Counted from the stretch's first letter, positions 47,432 to 58,765 are shown. The stretch: 64,000 bases of DNA from Ectobius pallidus (GCA_964059195.1 CAXKWD010000001.1:119531751-119595750), one strand, 5' to 3'. A program made the numbers and translations. The notes: generated by a model from the sequence alone, not told the origin.

Positions 47432-48143
47432 CAGTCAAACCTCTGTATAACGAAGATTGACATAACTATGGACTCGCAATGTTTTCCTTTGTACCTGGCA
47501 AATTTCCTGTCTTAATAATGTTATATTTCACTCACTACATTGAAAAAGCTGGTTTAGAAACACCCTTTTATAACAATATTTTCATGTTCAATTGCTATAG
47601 CAAATCAGAAGCTTAGCCATGTGCATGGCAGCTGTATCAAATTTAGGGTCCATCCTAGCCATTAATATTTTGTTTTCTGGAGGACTGATAACTGTTAGGC
47701 CTACATTTCTTATAAATTTCAGAAGAGAAAGGTTGAGTAGGGGGTGGAAAATAGGGTCAATGAGGGTAAAATCATTCCTTACGTGTACAAAAACATACAA
47801 AGAGTTTCGTTGCTACTTCAACAAGCACATAATGTGTAGCCCAAAGCTAGCCATGATTCATGACGTTAAACCAGTCTGAAGAAAAAGCTATGTTTGCCAC
47901 TCAATGGAAGTCAGGAAGTTTAGAAATAAAATTTACTGTCTTAATATTTGAAAATGTGATTAATTATTTTTGGCTACTTTGCACGTCTGTTCCTTGAATT
48001 ATCCCATAGATTATAAAGTACTGTATTCTGCATATAGTCCTCCTAATATGTCTTATATAATAGCCCCTCAATATAACAATAACCCTCATATAACAATACA
48101 ATCTGCTAGGACCCACAAACATGGCTATAAGGAGGTTTGACTG
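47432..48143. mobile_element. Tigger/pogo-type MITE
   Basis: TA at 47430-47431 and 48144-48145. The ends CAGTCAAACCTCTGTATAAC and GGCTATAAGGAGGTTTGACTG match the CAGTCAAACCTC terminus well known for Tigger/pogo elements. No transposase. A short open frame at 47619-47879 has no recognised domain. Confidence 0.75.
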
Positions 48144-48145
48144 TA

Positions 48146-49276
48146 TATGTGTCTTGACATTGCCAACAAGAACTTAAATGCTCTTGAATCTCACATGAAT
48201 GAAGCCACAAATAAAATAGTCACTTATTTCAATAAACTAAATCTACAGGTAAATTCAAATAAAACGGAGTTGATCTCTTTCGGCTTCAACAAAAATCAGA
48301 AACTGCAACTTGTCATAAACAACTCTGAAATTAGCAATTCAAATCATATAAACTTACTTGGAATGACTCTGGACCAAACTTTCACATGGAATCAACACAT
48401 AGATAAAATAGGAAACTCAGTCTCTAAAGGCTTATATATCTTAAGATATCTAAGTAAACTGGTCCCCACGTCAACAGCAAAATTAATCTATTTCGCATTG
48501 ATCCAATCTCACATTACTTATGGAATCGAACTATGGGGTGCCACCTCAAAAACTAACTTCCACAAAATCTTTGTACTGCAAAAAAGAGCAATACGTTATT
48601 TGGCCAACTTACAAGATAGGGAAACATGTAGACAGGCTTTTAATAATCTAAAAATTATGACATTAGCTAGTCTCTATATTTATAAGGCAATAATATTTGC
48701 AATTAACTTCAATTCACCCATTAAAAACAACATGATCCACGCATACAATACAAGAAACAAAGACAATTTTGCAACTATCGGTCATAAACTGAAGTTATAC
48801 GAAAAGCTTCCTATCTACACAGGGACCAAATTCTTTAACTTGTTACCCAGATCTCTTAAAGAATGTCAAAACAATAAACAATTTAAAAAAAAGCTGTTTC
48901 AATATCTCCTGAATGGAGCGTACTACAGCATTGACGAATTTGTAGAAGCAAACAACCATAAATAACGTATGTTTTAGTATTTCATTGTTTTACTGTCTTT
49001 CCTAAATGCCCAATTTAAGCTAGATTAAACTGCCAAACTTAGACTAAGCATATATGTCTGTAAATCTGCTGAGTGTATGTCGTTATGAAGATGGCAGATT
49101 TTGTTGTATATAGGATGAGTGTGTGAATGTTGCATGGTATGTTAAACTTTTGTTATTGTGTTTTCAGCTTTGAAAGTACATATGTATGTTTGTAAAAACA
49201 CAATTTGACAATGTTCTGAAATGTCTTGACATTATGCAGAACAGCAATAAATCTTATCTTATCTTATCTTATCTTA
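48146..49276 (+). mobile_element. 5'-truncated LINE with (TTATC)n tail
   Basis: RT C-terminal coding (48147-48965), a 3' UTR of about 280 bp, then a (TTATC)n-type tail at about 49251-49276. It abuts the right end of the Tigger-like MITE. The clean frame suggests a recent insertion. Confidence 0.82.
48147..48965 (+). pseudogene. LINE RT C-terminal fragment, open
   Basis: An open frame of 272 codons begins just after where the YADD motif would be. It shows LQVNSNKTELISFGF, NLLGMTLDQTFTWNQHIDK, THYGIELWG-type SHITYGIELWGATSK and VLQKRAIRYLA. These match the 19502 LINE family layout (SYGILLWGN, VLQKKVVRII) but it is a different family. Catalytic RT residues are missing through 5' truncation. Confidence 0.8.
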
Positions 49277-50037
49277 AGTTTAGTGAACTATGTCGTCTGA
49301 TCATGAATTTTTGTATTTAATTTGCATGAAAAATGCCAACTTTATTAAACAGTCAGAAAGGGAACATTTATTTATTTCTTATTTCTTTCCTCCTCTGTTA
49401 ATGTGAACAAAAAATAATAAAGTACGGATAATACTTATCAAGTAAAGTAGGGTTTAAGTTTGGGGAAAAAATATATTTTCTGAGAAACTTGGGACAAATG
49501 GTATTTGAGATTTTTGTTGTTTCTACTGAATGCAGAAGCTATTAAAATCCAAAGTTATACACTACTTCCACCCTGTACATTAAATAACGATAAAGACTTA
49601 TTTATTAGGCACAAGATATAAAGCAACCTTTGTACTTACTATTTGAGGGTAACATTTACACTGAGGAACAATTGTTTCACATGATCTAGACTCAGATGAA
49701 TTCTGTTCTCAATGACAATGCGATCAACAGTAGAAAAATCCACTCATAAGGAACTGATGAGATTACTAATCCAGATCTTTCCTTCCCTACCTTGGAAAGA
49801 ATAGGATAATTATGCTTATGGCCCCTCATAATGGTGGATCTTCTTTTCTTCTGGGAGGAATCACTGGAGTTTTTTTATGGCTCCTGGGTGAACCTGTACA
49901 AAAAATTAATCTTAGTATTTATAAACACAATTTAAATGAGAAGTTAATTTAAGAATATTATTTACTTTGGGACAGAGAATTCTGAACTTTATTTATACTG
50001 AAAAAATAAAACTTGATGGACCGATGGGATTTGGAAC
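49277..50037. other. Intergenic, nothing recognised
   Basis: No ORF, RNA gene or repeat I can name. Confidence 0.45.
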
Positions 50038-50231
50038 TACGAGGGCTGTTCAATAAAGAATGATCATAATTTTTTTAAGTTCATAGTTTATCACGCTAAA
50101 CGTTTTCCTTATGATATGTGTTAGCTTGATGCGTCATGCATGCGTGGTGTAAGTTTCAACATCATGCCTCAAGATTCCTGTCTGTGAGACGCCTGCAAGT
50201 GCAGACATGTTCAATATCGCCTACAGCTTCA

Positions 50232-50622
50232 ATGGAGGTGACGTGCGACGAGCAATATGCGGCTTTAAAATTCTGCTTTAGACTAAAAAATCTTCAGCTG
50301 AGGCCTATGCAATGTTACAGGAGGCCTATGGAGACTTTGTTCTTCCCTACAGCACAGCTAGAAGATGGTATAAAATGTTCAGAGAGGGAAGACAATCAAT
50401 ATCAAAGGAAAGTGAACCCGGCGCTCCTGTTACTGCTCTGACAGAATAAAACGTCAACACCGCTGCTGTCATAGTGAGAAAGGATCGACGAATAAGTTTA
50501 AGATCGCTTTCTGAAATCTTGAAAATTTCACTGGGTGCCACTCACACGTTGGTGACAGAAAAATTGCACATGATACGTGCTTGTGCGCGGTGGGTCCAAA
50601 GGCTGCTGACTCCTGAACAGAG
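50232..50622 (+). pseudogene. mariner transposase, N-terminal DNA-binding part only (left arm and spacer)
   Basis: Frames give MEVTCDEQYAALKFCFRLK, then after small shifts EAYGDFVLPYSTARRWYKMF and GRQSISKESEPGAPVTAL, then VRKDRRISLRSLSEILKIS and RACARWVQRLLTPEQ. These are the paired helix-turn-helix domains of a mariner transposase (HTH_48 type). No DD(34)D residues follow. It is frameshifted and cannot act as a transposase. Confidence 0.75.
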
Positions 50623-50902
50623 CAGTAACTGGAGCGCCGGGTCCACCTTCTTTTGATATTGATTGTCTTCCCTCTTTAAAAATTTTATACCATCTTCTAG
50701 CTGAGCTGTAGGCCTCCTGTAACATTTCATTGGCCTCATCTGAAGATTTTTTTAGTCTAAAGCAGAATTTTAAAGCCGCATATTGCTCGTCGCGTGTCAC
50801 CTCCATTGAAGCCGTAGGCAATATTGAACATGTCTGCACTTGCAGGCGTCTCACAGACAGGAATCTTGAGACATGACGTTGAAACTTACACCACGCATGC
50901 AT
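50620..50902 (-). pseudogene. mariner transposase N-terminus, inverted second copy
   Basis: The same N-terminal segment reads on the minus strand (MEVTRDEQYAALKFCFRLKK, ARRWYKIFKEGRQSISKEGG, PGAPVTAL). It differs from the left arm by scattered substitutions and small indels, so the arms have diverged since the inversion formed. Confidence 0.75.
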
Positions 50903-51000
50903 GATGCATCAAGCTAACACATATCATAAGGAAAACATTTAGCGTGATAAACTATGAACGTTAAAAAATTATGATCATTCTTTATTGAACAGCCCTCGTA

Positions 51001-51652
51001 GTTGAATCTCAGTCTCTCTTCCCTCATTTAGTCCTTTTTTGCCAGTTCCAAACATATTTCTTTGCAACTATACCTGTATTTGAATCATAAAATCTAAGTA
51101 ATCTGAACCTGGGATCCAAAAATTTACAGAATACAAATGAATTGCTGTCTCCAGTGTTTTTTAAATCTGCTCAACATTTCTTAATTCAATAGGCCTATTT
51201 GCAACACATCCTTACAGAAGAAATTGGTTAAGCAGATGTTGCCTTACATACTGATGTTAGCCCATGTAAAGGGGGTAACTTCTGCTAGTTATGTATTTTT
51301 CTCCACTTAATTCTTGGTAACTTCATTGAAAGGCTGCAATATCTAGCAAAGCTTTTAGTTTATAGATGTGCTCCTCTTGAAAAAACATAACAATTATTTT
51401 TAATTTCTTTTTAATATGCTTGGATATTTTTTTGAGTGCTACTTGCATGATAAGACTGAGAATGCCAGGTGTCTTTACAGGTTTTTTGTTTTACGGGTTG
51501 ATTGTTTTTATTTATTCTTGAAGTGTATGGTTTTTTTTCAGTGCTTCTTGTATAATAAGACTGAGAGTTTGCACATAACTGAAGTTTATAAAACACAGCT
51601 AATTTTTTCACAGCATTTTTTTATCTTTAGCATAATAAGTGATGACCATTAT
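51001..51652. other. Intergenic, nothing recognised
   Basis: AT-rich; two related stretches near 51430-51480 and 51536-51575 (GTGCTACTTGCATGATAAGA / AGTGCTTCTTGTATAATAAG) hint at a short local duplication. Confidence 0.4.
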
Positions 51653-51906
51653 TACTACCCGTGCGCCATTTCTTGGGCGCTGGTTTTACGGGGAAGTGAG
51701 GGTTGGGGAGAACAAAACATAGCTAGTCCGCCAGTTTTTCTGCAGTGTTGTCAACCAATGAAATCACATTTCAGCAGAATCGCGCGTATGGTAAGCGCAC
51801 ATCAACAGCGTAAGAGTGGATGCCGAATTGGATAGTTACTTCTGATGAAATCATCCTCGTTATTTTATGTAGTGACATTTAATACACAACAATATTAATG
51901 CAGTCC

Positions 51907-53275
51907 AATAATAATAATAATAATAATAATTCGTTTATTTATCCTGGCAGAGCTAAGGCCGTTTGGCCTTCTCTTCCGCTTTGCCAGTAAAAAAATTACA
52001 GTTAAAAATACAATTAAGTTACTTAAAATTAAATAGAAGATAGTTGAACCTAAAACTAAATTAATTACAATTAAGGTACAAGTTAATCTTGAATAGAAAA
52101 TTGAATACAAAATTAGATTGATAATTTTTCTAAATTACACTCTAAGAAAAATTTTGGGCTTAAGACAGAAACAAAAATTTAAATAACATTATCCTGAATT
52201 AATTTACTGATTTTTCTATTGAATTGTCCCGTTTGACAGCCTCAGACATTATGTGGGATGGAATTCCAGATGCGGGTAACTGAGACGGTGAAAGAAGAAG
52301 AATACGATGATGATCGGTGTAAAGGGATAGAAAGTACATGACTATATTCTGAACGTGTATTTAGGTTGTGATGAGAGGACAGTTGTGAGAAGCGACATGA
52401 TAGGTATGGTGGTGAAGATGTGTGTAAAATTTTGAAAAGGACCTGAAGACAGTGAAATTTTCTGCGATCGTTCAATCGAAACCATGACAACATTTCAAAG
52501 GATGGCGATACATGATCAAACAGGCCTACATTACAAATGAAACGCACGCATACATTATGAACACGTTGCAGCCTTTGGGCCAGGTTAGAATTCAAGTCAG
52601 TAAGAAGGACGTCACAGTAATCGAAGTGGGGCATGACGAGCGATTGTACTAGGGTCTTTTTTACTGCAGAGGGTAGGGGCATATCTAATCTTTTAATCAT
52701 ATGGATTATTGAATTAACTTTTCTGCACGTTTCAACAATGTGATTTTCCCATGTTAAATTTTTATCTACAAGAACGCCAAGATTTTTAACGGAATCGCTG
52801 AATGGGATGACTGAATTTCTGATATTGATTTGTGGAGTATTATTTTCATCAAGTTTATTTAAGAGACGCTGATGCCCCACAACTATTGCCTGTGACTTCA
52901 CTGGGTTCAGTTTGAGTCCCAATTTTTGTGTCCATCTGTCAATTGCGTCAAGGTCTTCGTTCATATTTGCTATTGCAACATTCATGTTGCTAATATGGGA
53001 ATGTATGTATAGTTGTAAGTCGTCAGCGTACAGGTGGTATTTGCTGTGCCGTAAACAGTCTGTAATGTCGTTTATATACAAAGAGAATAGTAATGGTCCG
53101 AGAATGCTTCCTTGTGGGACTCCTGCCCTTACGAGACGCCATGATGAAGAACGATTATTAGAAACAACACACTGCTGACGCTCGCATAGATAGGAGCGAA
53201 ACCACAGGACAGCCCTATCTGATAGGTTTAATGTCTTATAACGTGGTGACGGTATTGCATAACAATTAATTACAC
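51907..53275 (-). mobile_element. 5'-truncated LINE (CR1/Jockey group) with (AAT)n tail
   Basis: On the minus strand: RT coding from about 53275 to 52242, a 3' UTR with a CTGGCA...TGCCAG stem near 51944-51988, then an (ATT)n tail at 51908-51931. It is nested in the 51655-53859 transposon. Confidence 0.82.
52242..53275 (-). pseudogene. LINE RT fragment ending at one nonsense codon
   Basis: Motif B AGVPQGSILGPLLF lies upstream of the first ATG, followed by motif C YHLYADDLQLYIH, VKNLGVLVDKNLTWENHI and FRLNDRRKFHCLQVLFKIL, to WNSIPHNV. The stop there is TGA where the frame would continue GCQTGQFNRKISKLIQ, so it is probably a CGA to TGA change. The endonuclease and first RT motifs are lost by truncation. 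Confidence 0.82.
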
Positions 53276-54194
53276 GTCATAGGGTTTGGTTATCAAATAA
53301 ATCATTTTCCTTCGGGAATAGAATATTTTATAATATAGGCTCAACATCTTTACACTGGGCGACTAGTTTTAAGCATAAAGAAGAGTCTTAGCAGAACATG
53401 CTTCACCATTTCGTGTTGTAAAACAGAAGAGAGGTAAGGCATCTAAAAGTGGAGAAAACTATAGGCCTAATTTTAAACGTATTTAATATGTTTTGTGAAA
53501 AGTTTGTTCAACTTTCAGTCATTGAAATTGACATCAGAGTTCACGGGAGTGTCAGTAATTAGCACATACAGAATTCTTAAAGAGGTGAGGAAAGTGATGG
53601 ATGTACAATGACGTGTTTGTGAAATCAGCAATTTTCAAAATTGTATATTTTCGCCATAACTCCATGCGTCAGAAAAGATAATGTCAATAAATAAATAAGG
53701 ATCCTCAAACAGAATGAAAGCTTAGTATTGAAGCCACTAGATGACAGGGTGTATAGCATACTTCGTGTTTCAATGTTGTCAGCTCTCCCTACGGAATTGA
53801 ATGAAACCTACCAAATGAGGACTAGGGAGCCGAGCGCCCAAGAAATCGCACACGGGTAGTACTCTCTCATTGGCATTGAATTTGCTTGTTACCCTCTCAC
53901 AGGTGGCCAGGTTATTACTGTTAAATTGAAAAACATACTTGTGAGTAATGTTATTTATGATATTAAAAGAGTTTGAAGAATTAATGATTTAGTTTTAATT
54001 TATATTGTATATCTAATAAATCGTAATATTATACTATGCAATTATATTGTAATTATTTTTAATTTTGTAAATATTTATAATACTTTATGTTGTAAAATGT
54101 ATTTATTGTTCCTAATTTTGCTTGTAAATTACTCATCAATATTCATTGTATCTTGTAGCATTGACGAGATTTATTGCAACTTATGTCTAATGAC

Positions 54195-54663
54195 TAGGGG
54201 GCGGATTTCTATGACATGTCATATTTTTCCCCTTTGCATTATTTCAGGTTTCCGACTAATTTAAACCCGATTCCAAGCATCCTGGTGAAAATGAAACGGC
54301 TTTTATTGTCCATATAACTGCATATTTCCTAAATTTCCAACTATTGTAGCATATTTAGTATGAATATGCATATTTAGGTCACATTTTCGGAATATTTGTG
54401 TGCATATTAAAGAAATTTTGAAGTTTTATATAATATTTTATAAATTTTGCATTATACTGATACTTTTTGAGAATTTACAGATATTTTAAATAATTAACAT
54501 TATATTTTAATAAAATGAATTGTAATGAAACTTAAACAAAAATACACATAATGTGTAAGTGGTAAAGTCATATTTGAAATTTTATTGGTCATATTTTAAT
54601 GTTTTTTTAGGTCATAAATGCATGCATATATATATTTTTTAGGTCATAGAAATCCACCCCCTA
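54195..54663. mobile_element. hAT-type MITE, relative of 26201-26803
   Basis: The ends are TAGGGGGCGGATTTCTATGA and TCATAGAAATCCACCCCCTA. The flanks CTAATGAC (54187-54194) and CTAAAGAC (54664-54671) agree in 7 of 8 positions. The interior repeats CATATTT words, as in 26201-26803. Confidence 0.75.
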
Positions 54664-54671
54664 CTAAAGAC

Positions 54672-55728
54672 CAATAAAGCATTCTATCTAAAAAAAAAAT
54701 ACTTTTGTGTGTTTTCTCAATTGCACTTGTAGAGTTCAGCAGAACTTCAGAACTTCATTCAGAAAGTGTGCAGTTACAGCAAAGTACGAATCTATATTTT
54801 TTTACGTCCAAGAATCAGTTGTGAAACACACACAGACATAAGTATTTCTTCTACCTGTTTTATGCATTGTAACATGCCAAAAGAAAGTTCGATATGGTTT
54901 TCTGTTTGGTGATTCATATGATGGATTCAGAATGCTAACAAACCCTTTGAAACTCCGATCTTTTACTACGGAAAACAGCTGTCTATCCAATATAAATAAT
55001 TTCATGAGTGAACTATCCAGCCTTGAATAAATTTGTAATTTGTACCTGTTGGGATCAACTGGATCGGAGGTAGAGTGGAAGAAGTGGATTGGATTGCTGA
55101 GGAAGTTGATGACTGGAACTTAAATGTGGTTCACAAAGGAAGAGATGGATTTTCAGAAATGATTTTTAGCCTGTGATGTGGAGATGCTACGAGCAATGGT
55201 CATCAGGGTCAGAATTTTGAGATTGTATTCTATCTACTAGATCATGCTTTGTTTTAAATTAATTTAACTGATGACTTATACGACATAATCTCTACAAATG
55301 TCACACTGTGCAGTAAATCTTCCTTTAGACACTTTGGTGTTCACTACACTATCACAACTATTCATTTCAAGCAACTGTTTTGTGCCATCTGGTTCTCAAT
55401 TATCAGAAATTACAGTCTCTACAAAGAAATATTTTTAAACTCTGAAAAGGGTTATGGGATGTGTGCATTTGAAATTCCAGAACAATGAAATGAGTTCCTG
55501 CTAGAGAAAAAAAGAATCTATGGAATTTGTGACTTCATGCTTTGCACCTTCCACAGTAAGTTCTTTAGAAGCATGAGTAGCATATGTGCTGGCTGGAAGA
55601 ATCAGCTACTAAGAAGCAGTGAATGCTGCAAGAAACAACTATAAAGAAGCAGTTACAACTGGACCCAGTCAATGTATGCGAAGCCTCTACAAAGAAGCAG
55701 TGAATGCTATATGAAACAGTTAAAAATA
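54672..55728. other. Intergenic, little recognised
   Basis: A word AAGAAGCAGTGAATGCT or AAGAAGCAGT recurs at about 55612, 55645 and 55692, close to repeat copy C. No gene seen. Confidence 0.4.
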
Positions 55729-56443
55729 AAATCAGGTAAACTGATGTAACTAAGTGCCAGAATACTTTTGTTTAATCAGTGATAATTGCAATTATGACAT
55801 GCAGAAAATAAGTTGTTTTTGAAATCTATCTCCGAGTTAAGCTCTACATCGATTCACTAAGCAGGGCTTACGGAAGAACGAAGGTCTAAAGTTTGATACT
55901 TAACCTTAATTCAAACTCATATACACTGATATAAGAAATTCTTAAAATATGTCAACATTTCAACGTAGGCTTTAACTATTTCAAAGTAATATACCTTCTG
56001 TATATAAGAGTATTCATGTAGTACTCATTTCAACTTGATTAACGAAATAAACAACCATCTGACTAGTTTAATAATCATATGTGAAGGAATATGATATAGT
56101 TAATTGTATTGCAACTTCCAAAGCTGTATATGAACAGTGTGAAACAATATGTTGTCATGAGAACTGATTTGCATTAATTAATTCTTTCTAATATATTACT
56201 ATAAAATAGGCATTAAATTGGGCATTACTCCGGTACTGGTCAACCGATTCGGTCCAATATCAATAGGCTTCTTCCCATACACATTATAAATGCATATACC
56301 AAATTTTATGAAAATCCGATAAAGCTTATTTGAGTTATCACGTGTATAGACAAACGGACGAACAGACAGACAGACAGACATTTTCATGTCCCCTACACAA
56401 TCTTATGAAGTATCATTCTGGCACTTAATAAAGTCTGCAGCAG
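55729..56443 (-). repeat. Dispersed repeat with ~145-bp units, copy C
   Basis: In reverse orientation it carries CTGGCACTTAGTTACATCAG at one end, the CATGACAACATATTGTTTCA core, one unit only (CGGATTTTCATAAAATTTGG, GGACCGAATCGGTTGACCAG), a (GTCT)n run and ATTAAGTGCCAGAATGATAC at the other. Copies A and B have three units each. Confidence 0.7.
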
Positions 56444-57000
56444 GAAAAGACATCACTAACAGGAGATGCATTGACTAATTCCTAAATTTGTTTGGCAGTG
56501 AAATAGTTAAAAAGGGTGATTTAAGAAGCAGTTTCAAACCTGAAGCAGCTTTAAAATAGCAGTCTTTAGTTAAAAGCTTGCCAGGGCACAGTTAGATGTT
56601 AGCATAGGCATTAAATTGGGCATTACTCCGGTACTGGTCAACCGATTCGATCCAATATCAATAGGCTTCTTCCCATACACATTATAAATGCATATACCAA
56701 ATTTTATGAAAATCCGATAAAGCTTATTTGAGTTATCACGTGTATAGACACACGGACGAACAGACAGACAGACATTTTCATGTCCCCTACACAATCTTAT
56801 GAAGTATCATTCTGGCACTTAATAAAGTCTGCAGCAGGAAAAGACATCACTAACAGGAGTTGCATTGACTAATTCCTAAATTTGTTTGGCAGTGAAATAG
56901 TTAAAAAGGGTGATTTAAGAAGCAGTTTCAAACCTGAAGCAGCTTTAAAATAGCAGTCTTTAGTTAAAAGCTTGCCAGGGCACAGTTAGATGTTAGCATA
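56207..57000. repeat. Tandem duplication of ~395 bp
   Basis: 56207-56606 and 56607-57000 are near-identical, differing mainly by one CAGA unit and a few bases. The duplicated unit covers the distal part of repeat copy C plus neighbouring unique sequence ending GTTAGATGTTAGCATA. The breakpoints are not at the ends of the dispersed repeat, so this is a later segmental duplication. Confidence 0.88.
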
Positions 57001-57704
57001 TTCCTCATTTAAGTTTCTTCATTCCAAGCAGCTTCTCATTTTCTCATTTCTGGAAATTCTATGTTTTCATTAACAGATAGAATTCAAAACTTTCATTTTT
57101 TTTTTTAAATTGGAGAGTTCAAAACATTTATATATCTGTGAAAAATTAATTTTTAATTTTAGAGTCCAGTACAGTCCAGCCTTCCTTTATCTTCAGTATG
57201 GTAAAACGCCCACCTGACAATCTACCTCATGTTGAACAGGCTGATAGATATAGCATACCGGTATACAAAAACTGAATTTCATGTTATCGCACATTATTGT
57301 GATCTATTATTGTCATAATAATGTAATAACTAATTCAAATGAAATTGTTACATTATTTAAGACTATATGAATTACTAGTGCCCAGTTTCTATAAACTCGT
57401 GAAATACCTATGGGTAAATTATCCATTGGGTAAGATAGTTCCAGAATCACCCACCAGAGCAATAATTATATAATGAGGAAGCCCTTGCACGGAGTTGTGC
57501 TGTTTATTTGATTCAGAATGCTTTGATTCTCATTGTTTACATTATTTTTGGATTGAGGAGTTCTCAAAAAATGTAACTTATCTATGCTGGAAATGTGACA
57601 TCAAATTCCAGAATTGAACAGAAGTTATAAGGCAGAGAATTAAAAAAAGCATTATGCAAATATAGTGTATTAAAATTTTTTAATATTATGAAAGCAAATA
57701 TATA
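57001..57704. other. Intergenic, nothing recognised
   Basis: AT-rich. No gene, RNA or named repeat seen. Confidence 0.45.
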
Positions 57705-58608
57705 CGAGGTCTGTTAGATAAGTATCCGACCTTATTTTTTTTCTCGAAACCCTGAAGGATTTGAATCAAGCCCGCTTGCATGAGCCGACCTTGAACCTTC
57801 GTACGCATGTGTGAATTTTTTCCTGCCTGTCGATAGCGTCTGTTGCTGGCAAGCAGCATTTGAGTGAGGTAGTGTCTAGTGCTCTCGTCGTTTTTTCATT
57901 GTGACTCCTGGAAATTGGTTTCCGGGTCGTACCCGTACACCAGGACTCGTCACCACTCGTTAAGGTGTTCATGAAGTCGGGGTCACTGTTTGTGGAGTCA
58001 AGCATGTCATGTGAGACTTCAACACGAAGTTGTTTTGCTCCGCCGTCAGCAGCATCGGCATTGAATTTCGCCGCCACTCTCTTCATGGCCAAATCTTCGG
58101 TCATAGTTGAATGGGTCGAAAAAGTGCTGATGCCCACCTCTTCCGCAATTTCTCAGATACTCACACGACGGTCCCGCATCACTACAGCGTTCACTTTGGC
58201 AATGATCTGGTCATTTCGGCATGTTGATGGCGGACCGGAGCGTGGCTTGCTCTCCACCGATGTGCGTCCGTCTTTAAACCGGTTGTACCACTCCTTAATC
58301 TGTGTGATGCCCATAGCATCGTCACCGAAAGCCGTCTGAATTTTACGAATGGTTTCCACCTGGCTATCGCCCAGTTTCAGGCAAAATTTAATGCAATAGC
58401 GCTGCTCCAGACGTTCCGTCATTTTCCTAACAATGAGAAAACGATGAGAGCACTAAACACTACATCACTCAAATGCTGATTGTCAGCAACAGACGCTATC
58501 TAAAGGCGGGAAAAAATTAATGCATGCACATGAAGGTTCAAGGTCGGCTCATGCAAGCGCGCTTGATTTAAATCCATCAGGTTCCCGGAAAAAAAAAAAA
58601 AAAAAATA

Positions 58609-58646
<38 letters not shown>

Positions 58647-58673
58647 GGTCGGATACTTATCTAACAGACCTCG
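57705..58673 (-). mobile_element. mariner deletion derivative with extended inverted ends
   Basis: TA at 57703-57704 and 58674-58675. Ends CGAGGTCTGTTAGATAAGTA and complement. Similarity extends inward for about 200 bp on both sides (CTCATGCAAGCG, CAACAGACGCTATC, CACTAGACAC-like words), although one side should be transposase 3' sequence. So the native 3' end was replaced by an inverted copy of the 5' end. An A-run and (AAT)n tract sit near 58590-58645. Confidence 0.85.
57890..58422 (-). pseudogene. mariner transposase, N-terminal two-thirds, frameshifted
   Basis: Starts MTERLEQRYCIKFCLKLGDS and continues QVETIRKIQTAFGDDAMGIT, WYNRFKDGRTSVESKPRSG, RDRRVSI and a stop. Next frame: GISTFSTHSTMTEDLAMKRV, a short shifted stretch, then QLRVEVSHDMLDS and TSGDESW. 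TGDESW carries the first catalytic Asp of the DD(34)D triad. The reading then runs into the inverted 5' UTR, so the second and third Asp are missing. Inactive. Confidence 0.85.
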
Positions 58674-58689
58674 TATGTGTCTATATATA

Positions 58690-58765
58690 TTACCATGTCA
58701 GGGATTAAACCGCGGACCTCTACAACCATCCAGCAAGTCTGACAATGAGCTACGGTGAACACTAG
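58690..58765 (-). repeat. tRNA-like SINE head fragment
   Basis: On the minus strand: GTAGCTCATTGTCAGACTTG, GGATGGTTGTAGAGGTCCGC and the B box GGTTTAATCCC. It resembles a decayed tRNA head; the SINE family is unclear. Confidence 0.45.

Larger units (their letters stand above)
50040..50998. mobile_element. mariner element turned into a fold-back structure
   Basis: TA flanks it (50038-50039 and 50999-51000). The first about 400 bp and the last about 380 bp are near-identical inverted copies (ends CGAGGGCTGTTCAATAAAGA and complement). Each arm encodes the same N-terminal part of a mariner transposase. Between them about 180 bp encodes only the second helix-turn-helix. The catalytic domain and the native other end are gone. 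Confidence 0.88.
51655..53859. mobile_element. DNA transposon with TA duplication, interrupted by a LINE
   Basis: TA at 51653-51654 and 53860-53861. The left end CTACCCGTGCGCCATTTCTT and its GGGCGCTGG continuation mirror the right end AGCGCCCAAGAAATCGCAC plus ACGGGTAG, about 28 bp with few mismatches. The LINE fragment 51907-53275 lies inside. The element's own sequence (about 250 bp left, 580 bp right) has no ORF. Confidence 0.7.

Noticed and set aside
47619..47879. 86-codon frame inside the Tigger-type MITE
   Set aside because: No transposase motif or other domain. A chance frame inside a non-autonomous element.
55612..55735. A gene encoded by the repeated AAGAAGCAGT words
   Set aside because: Frames are broken by stops, and the repeats look like local duplication near the dispersed repeat.
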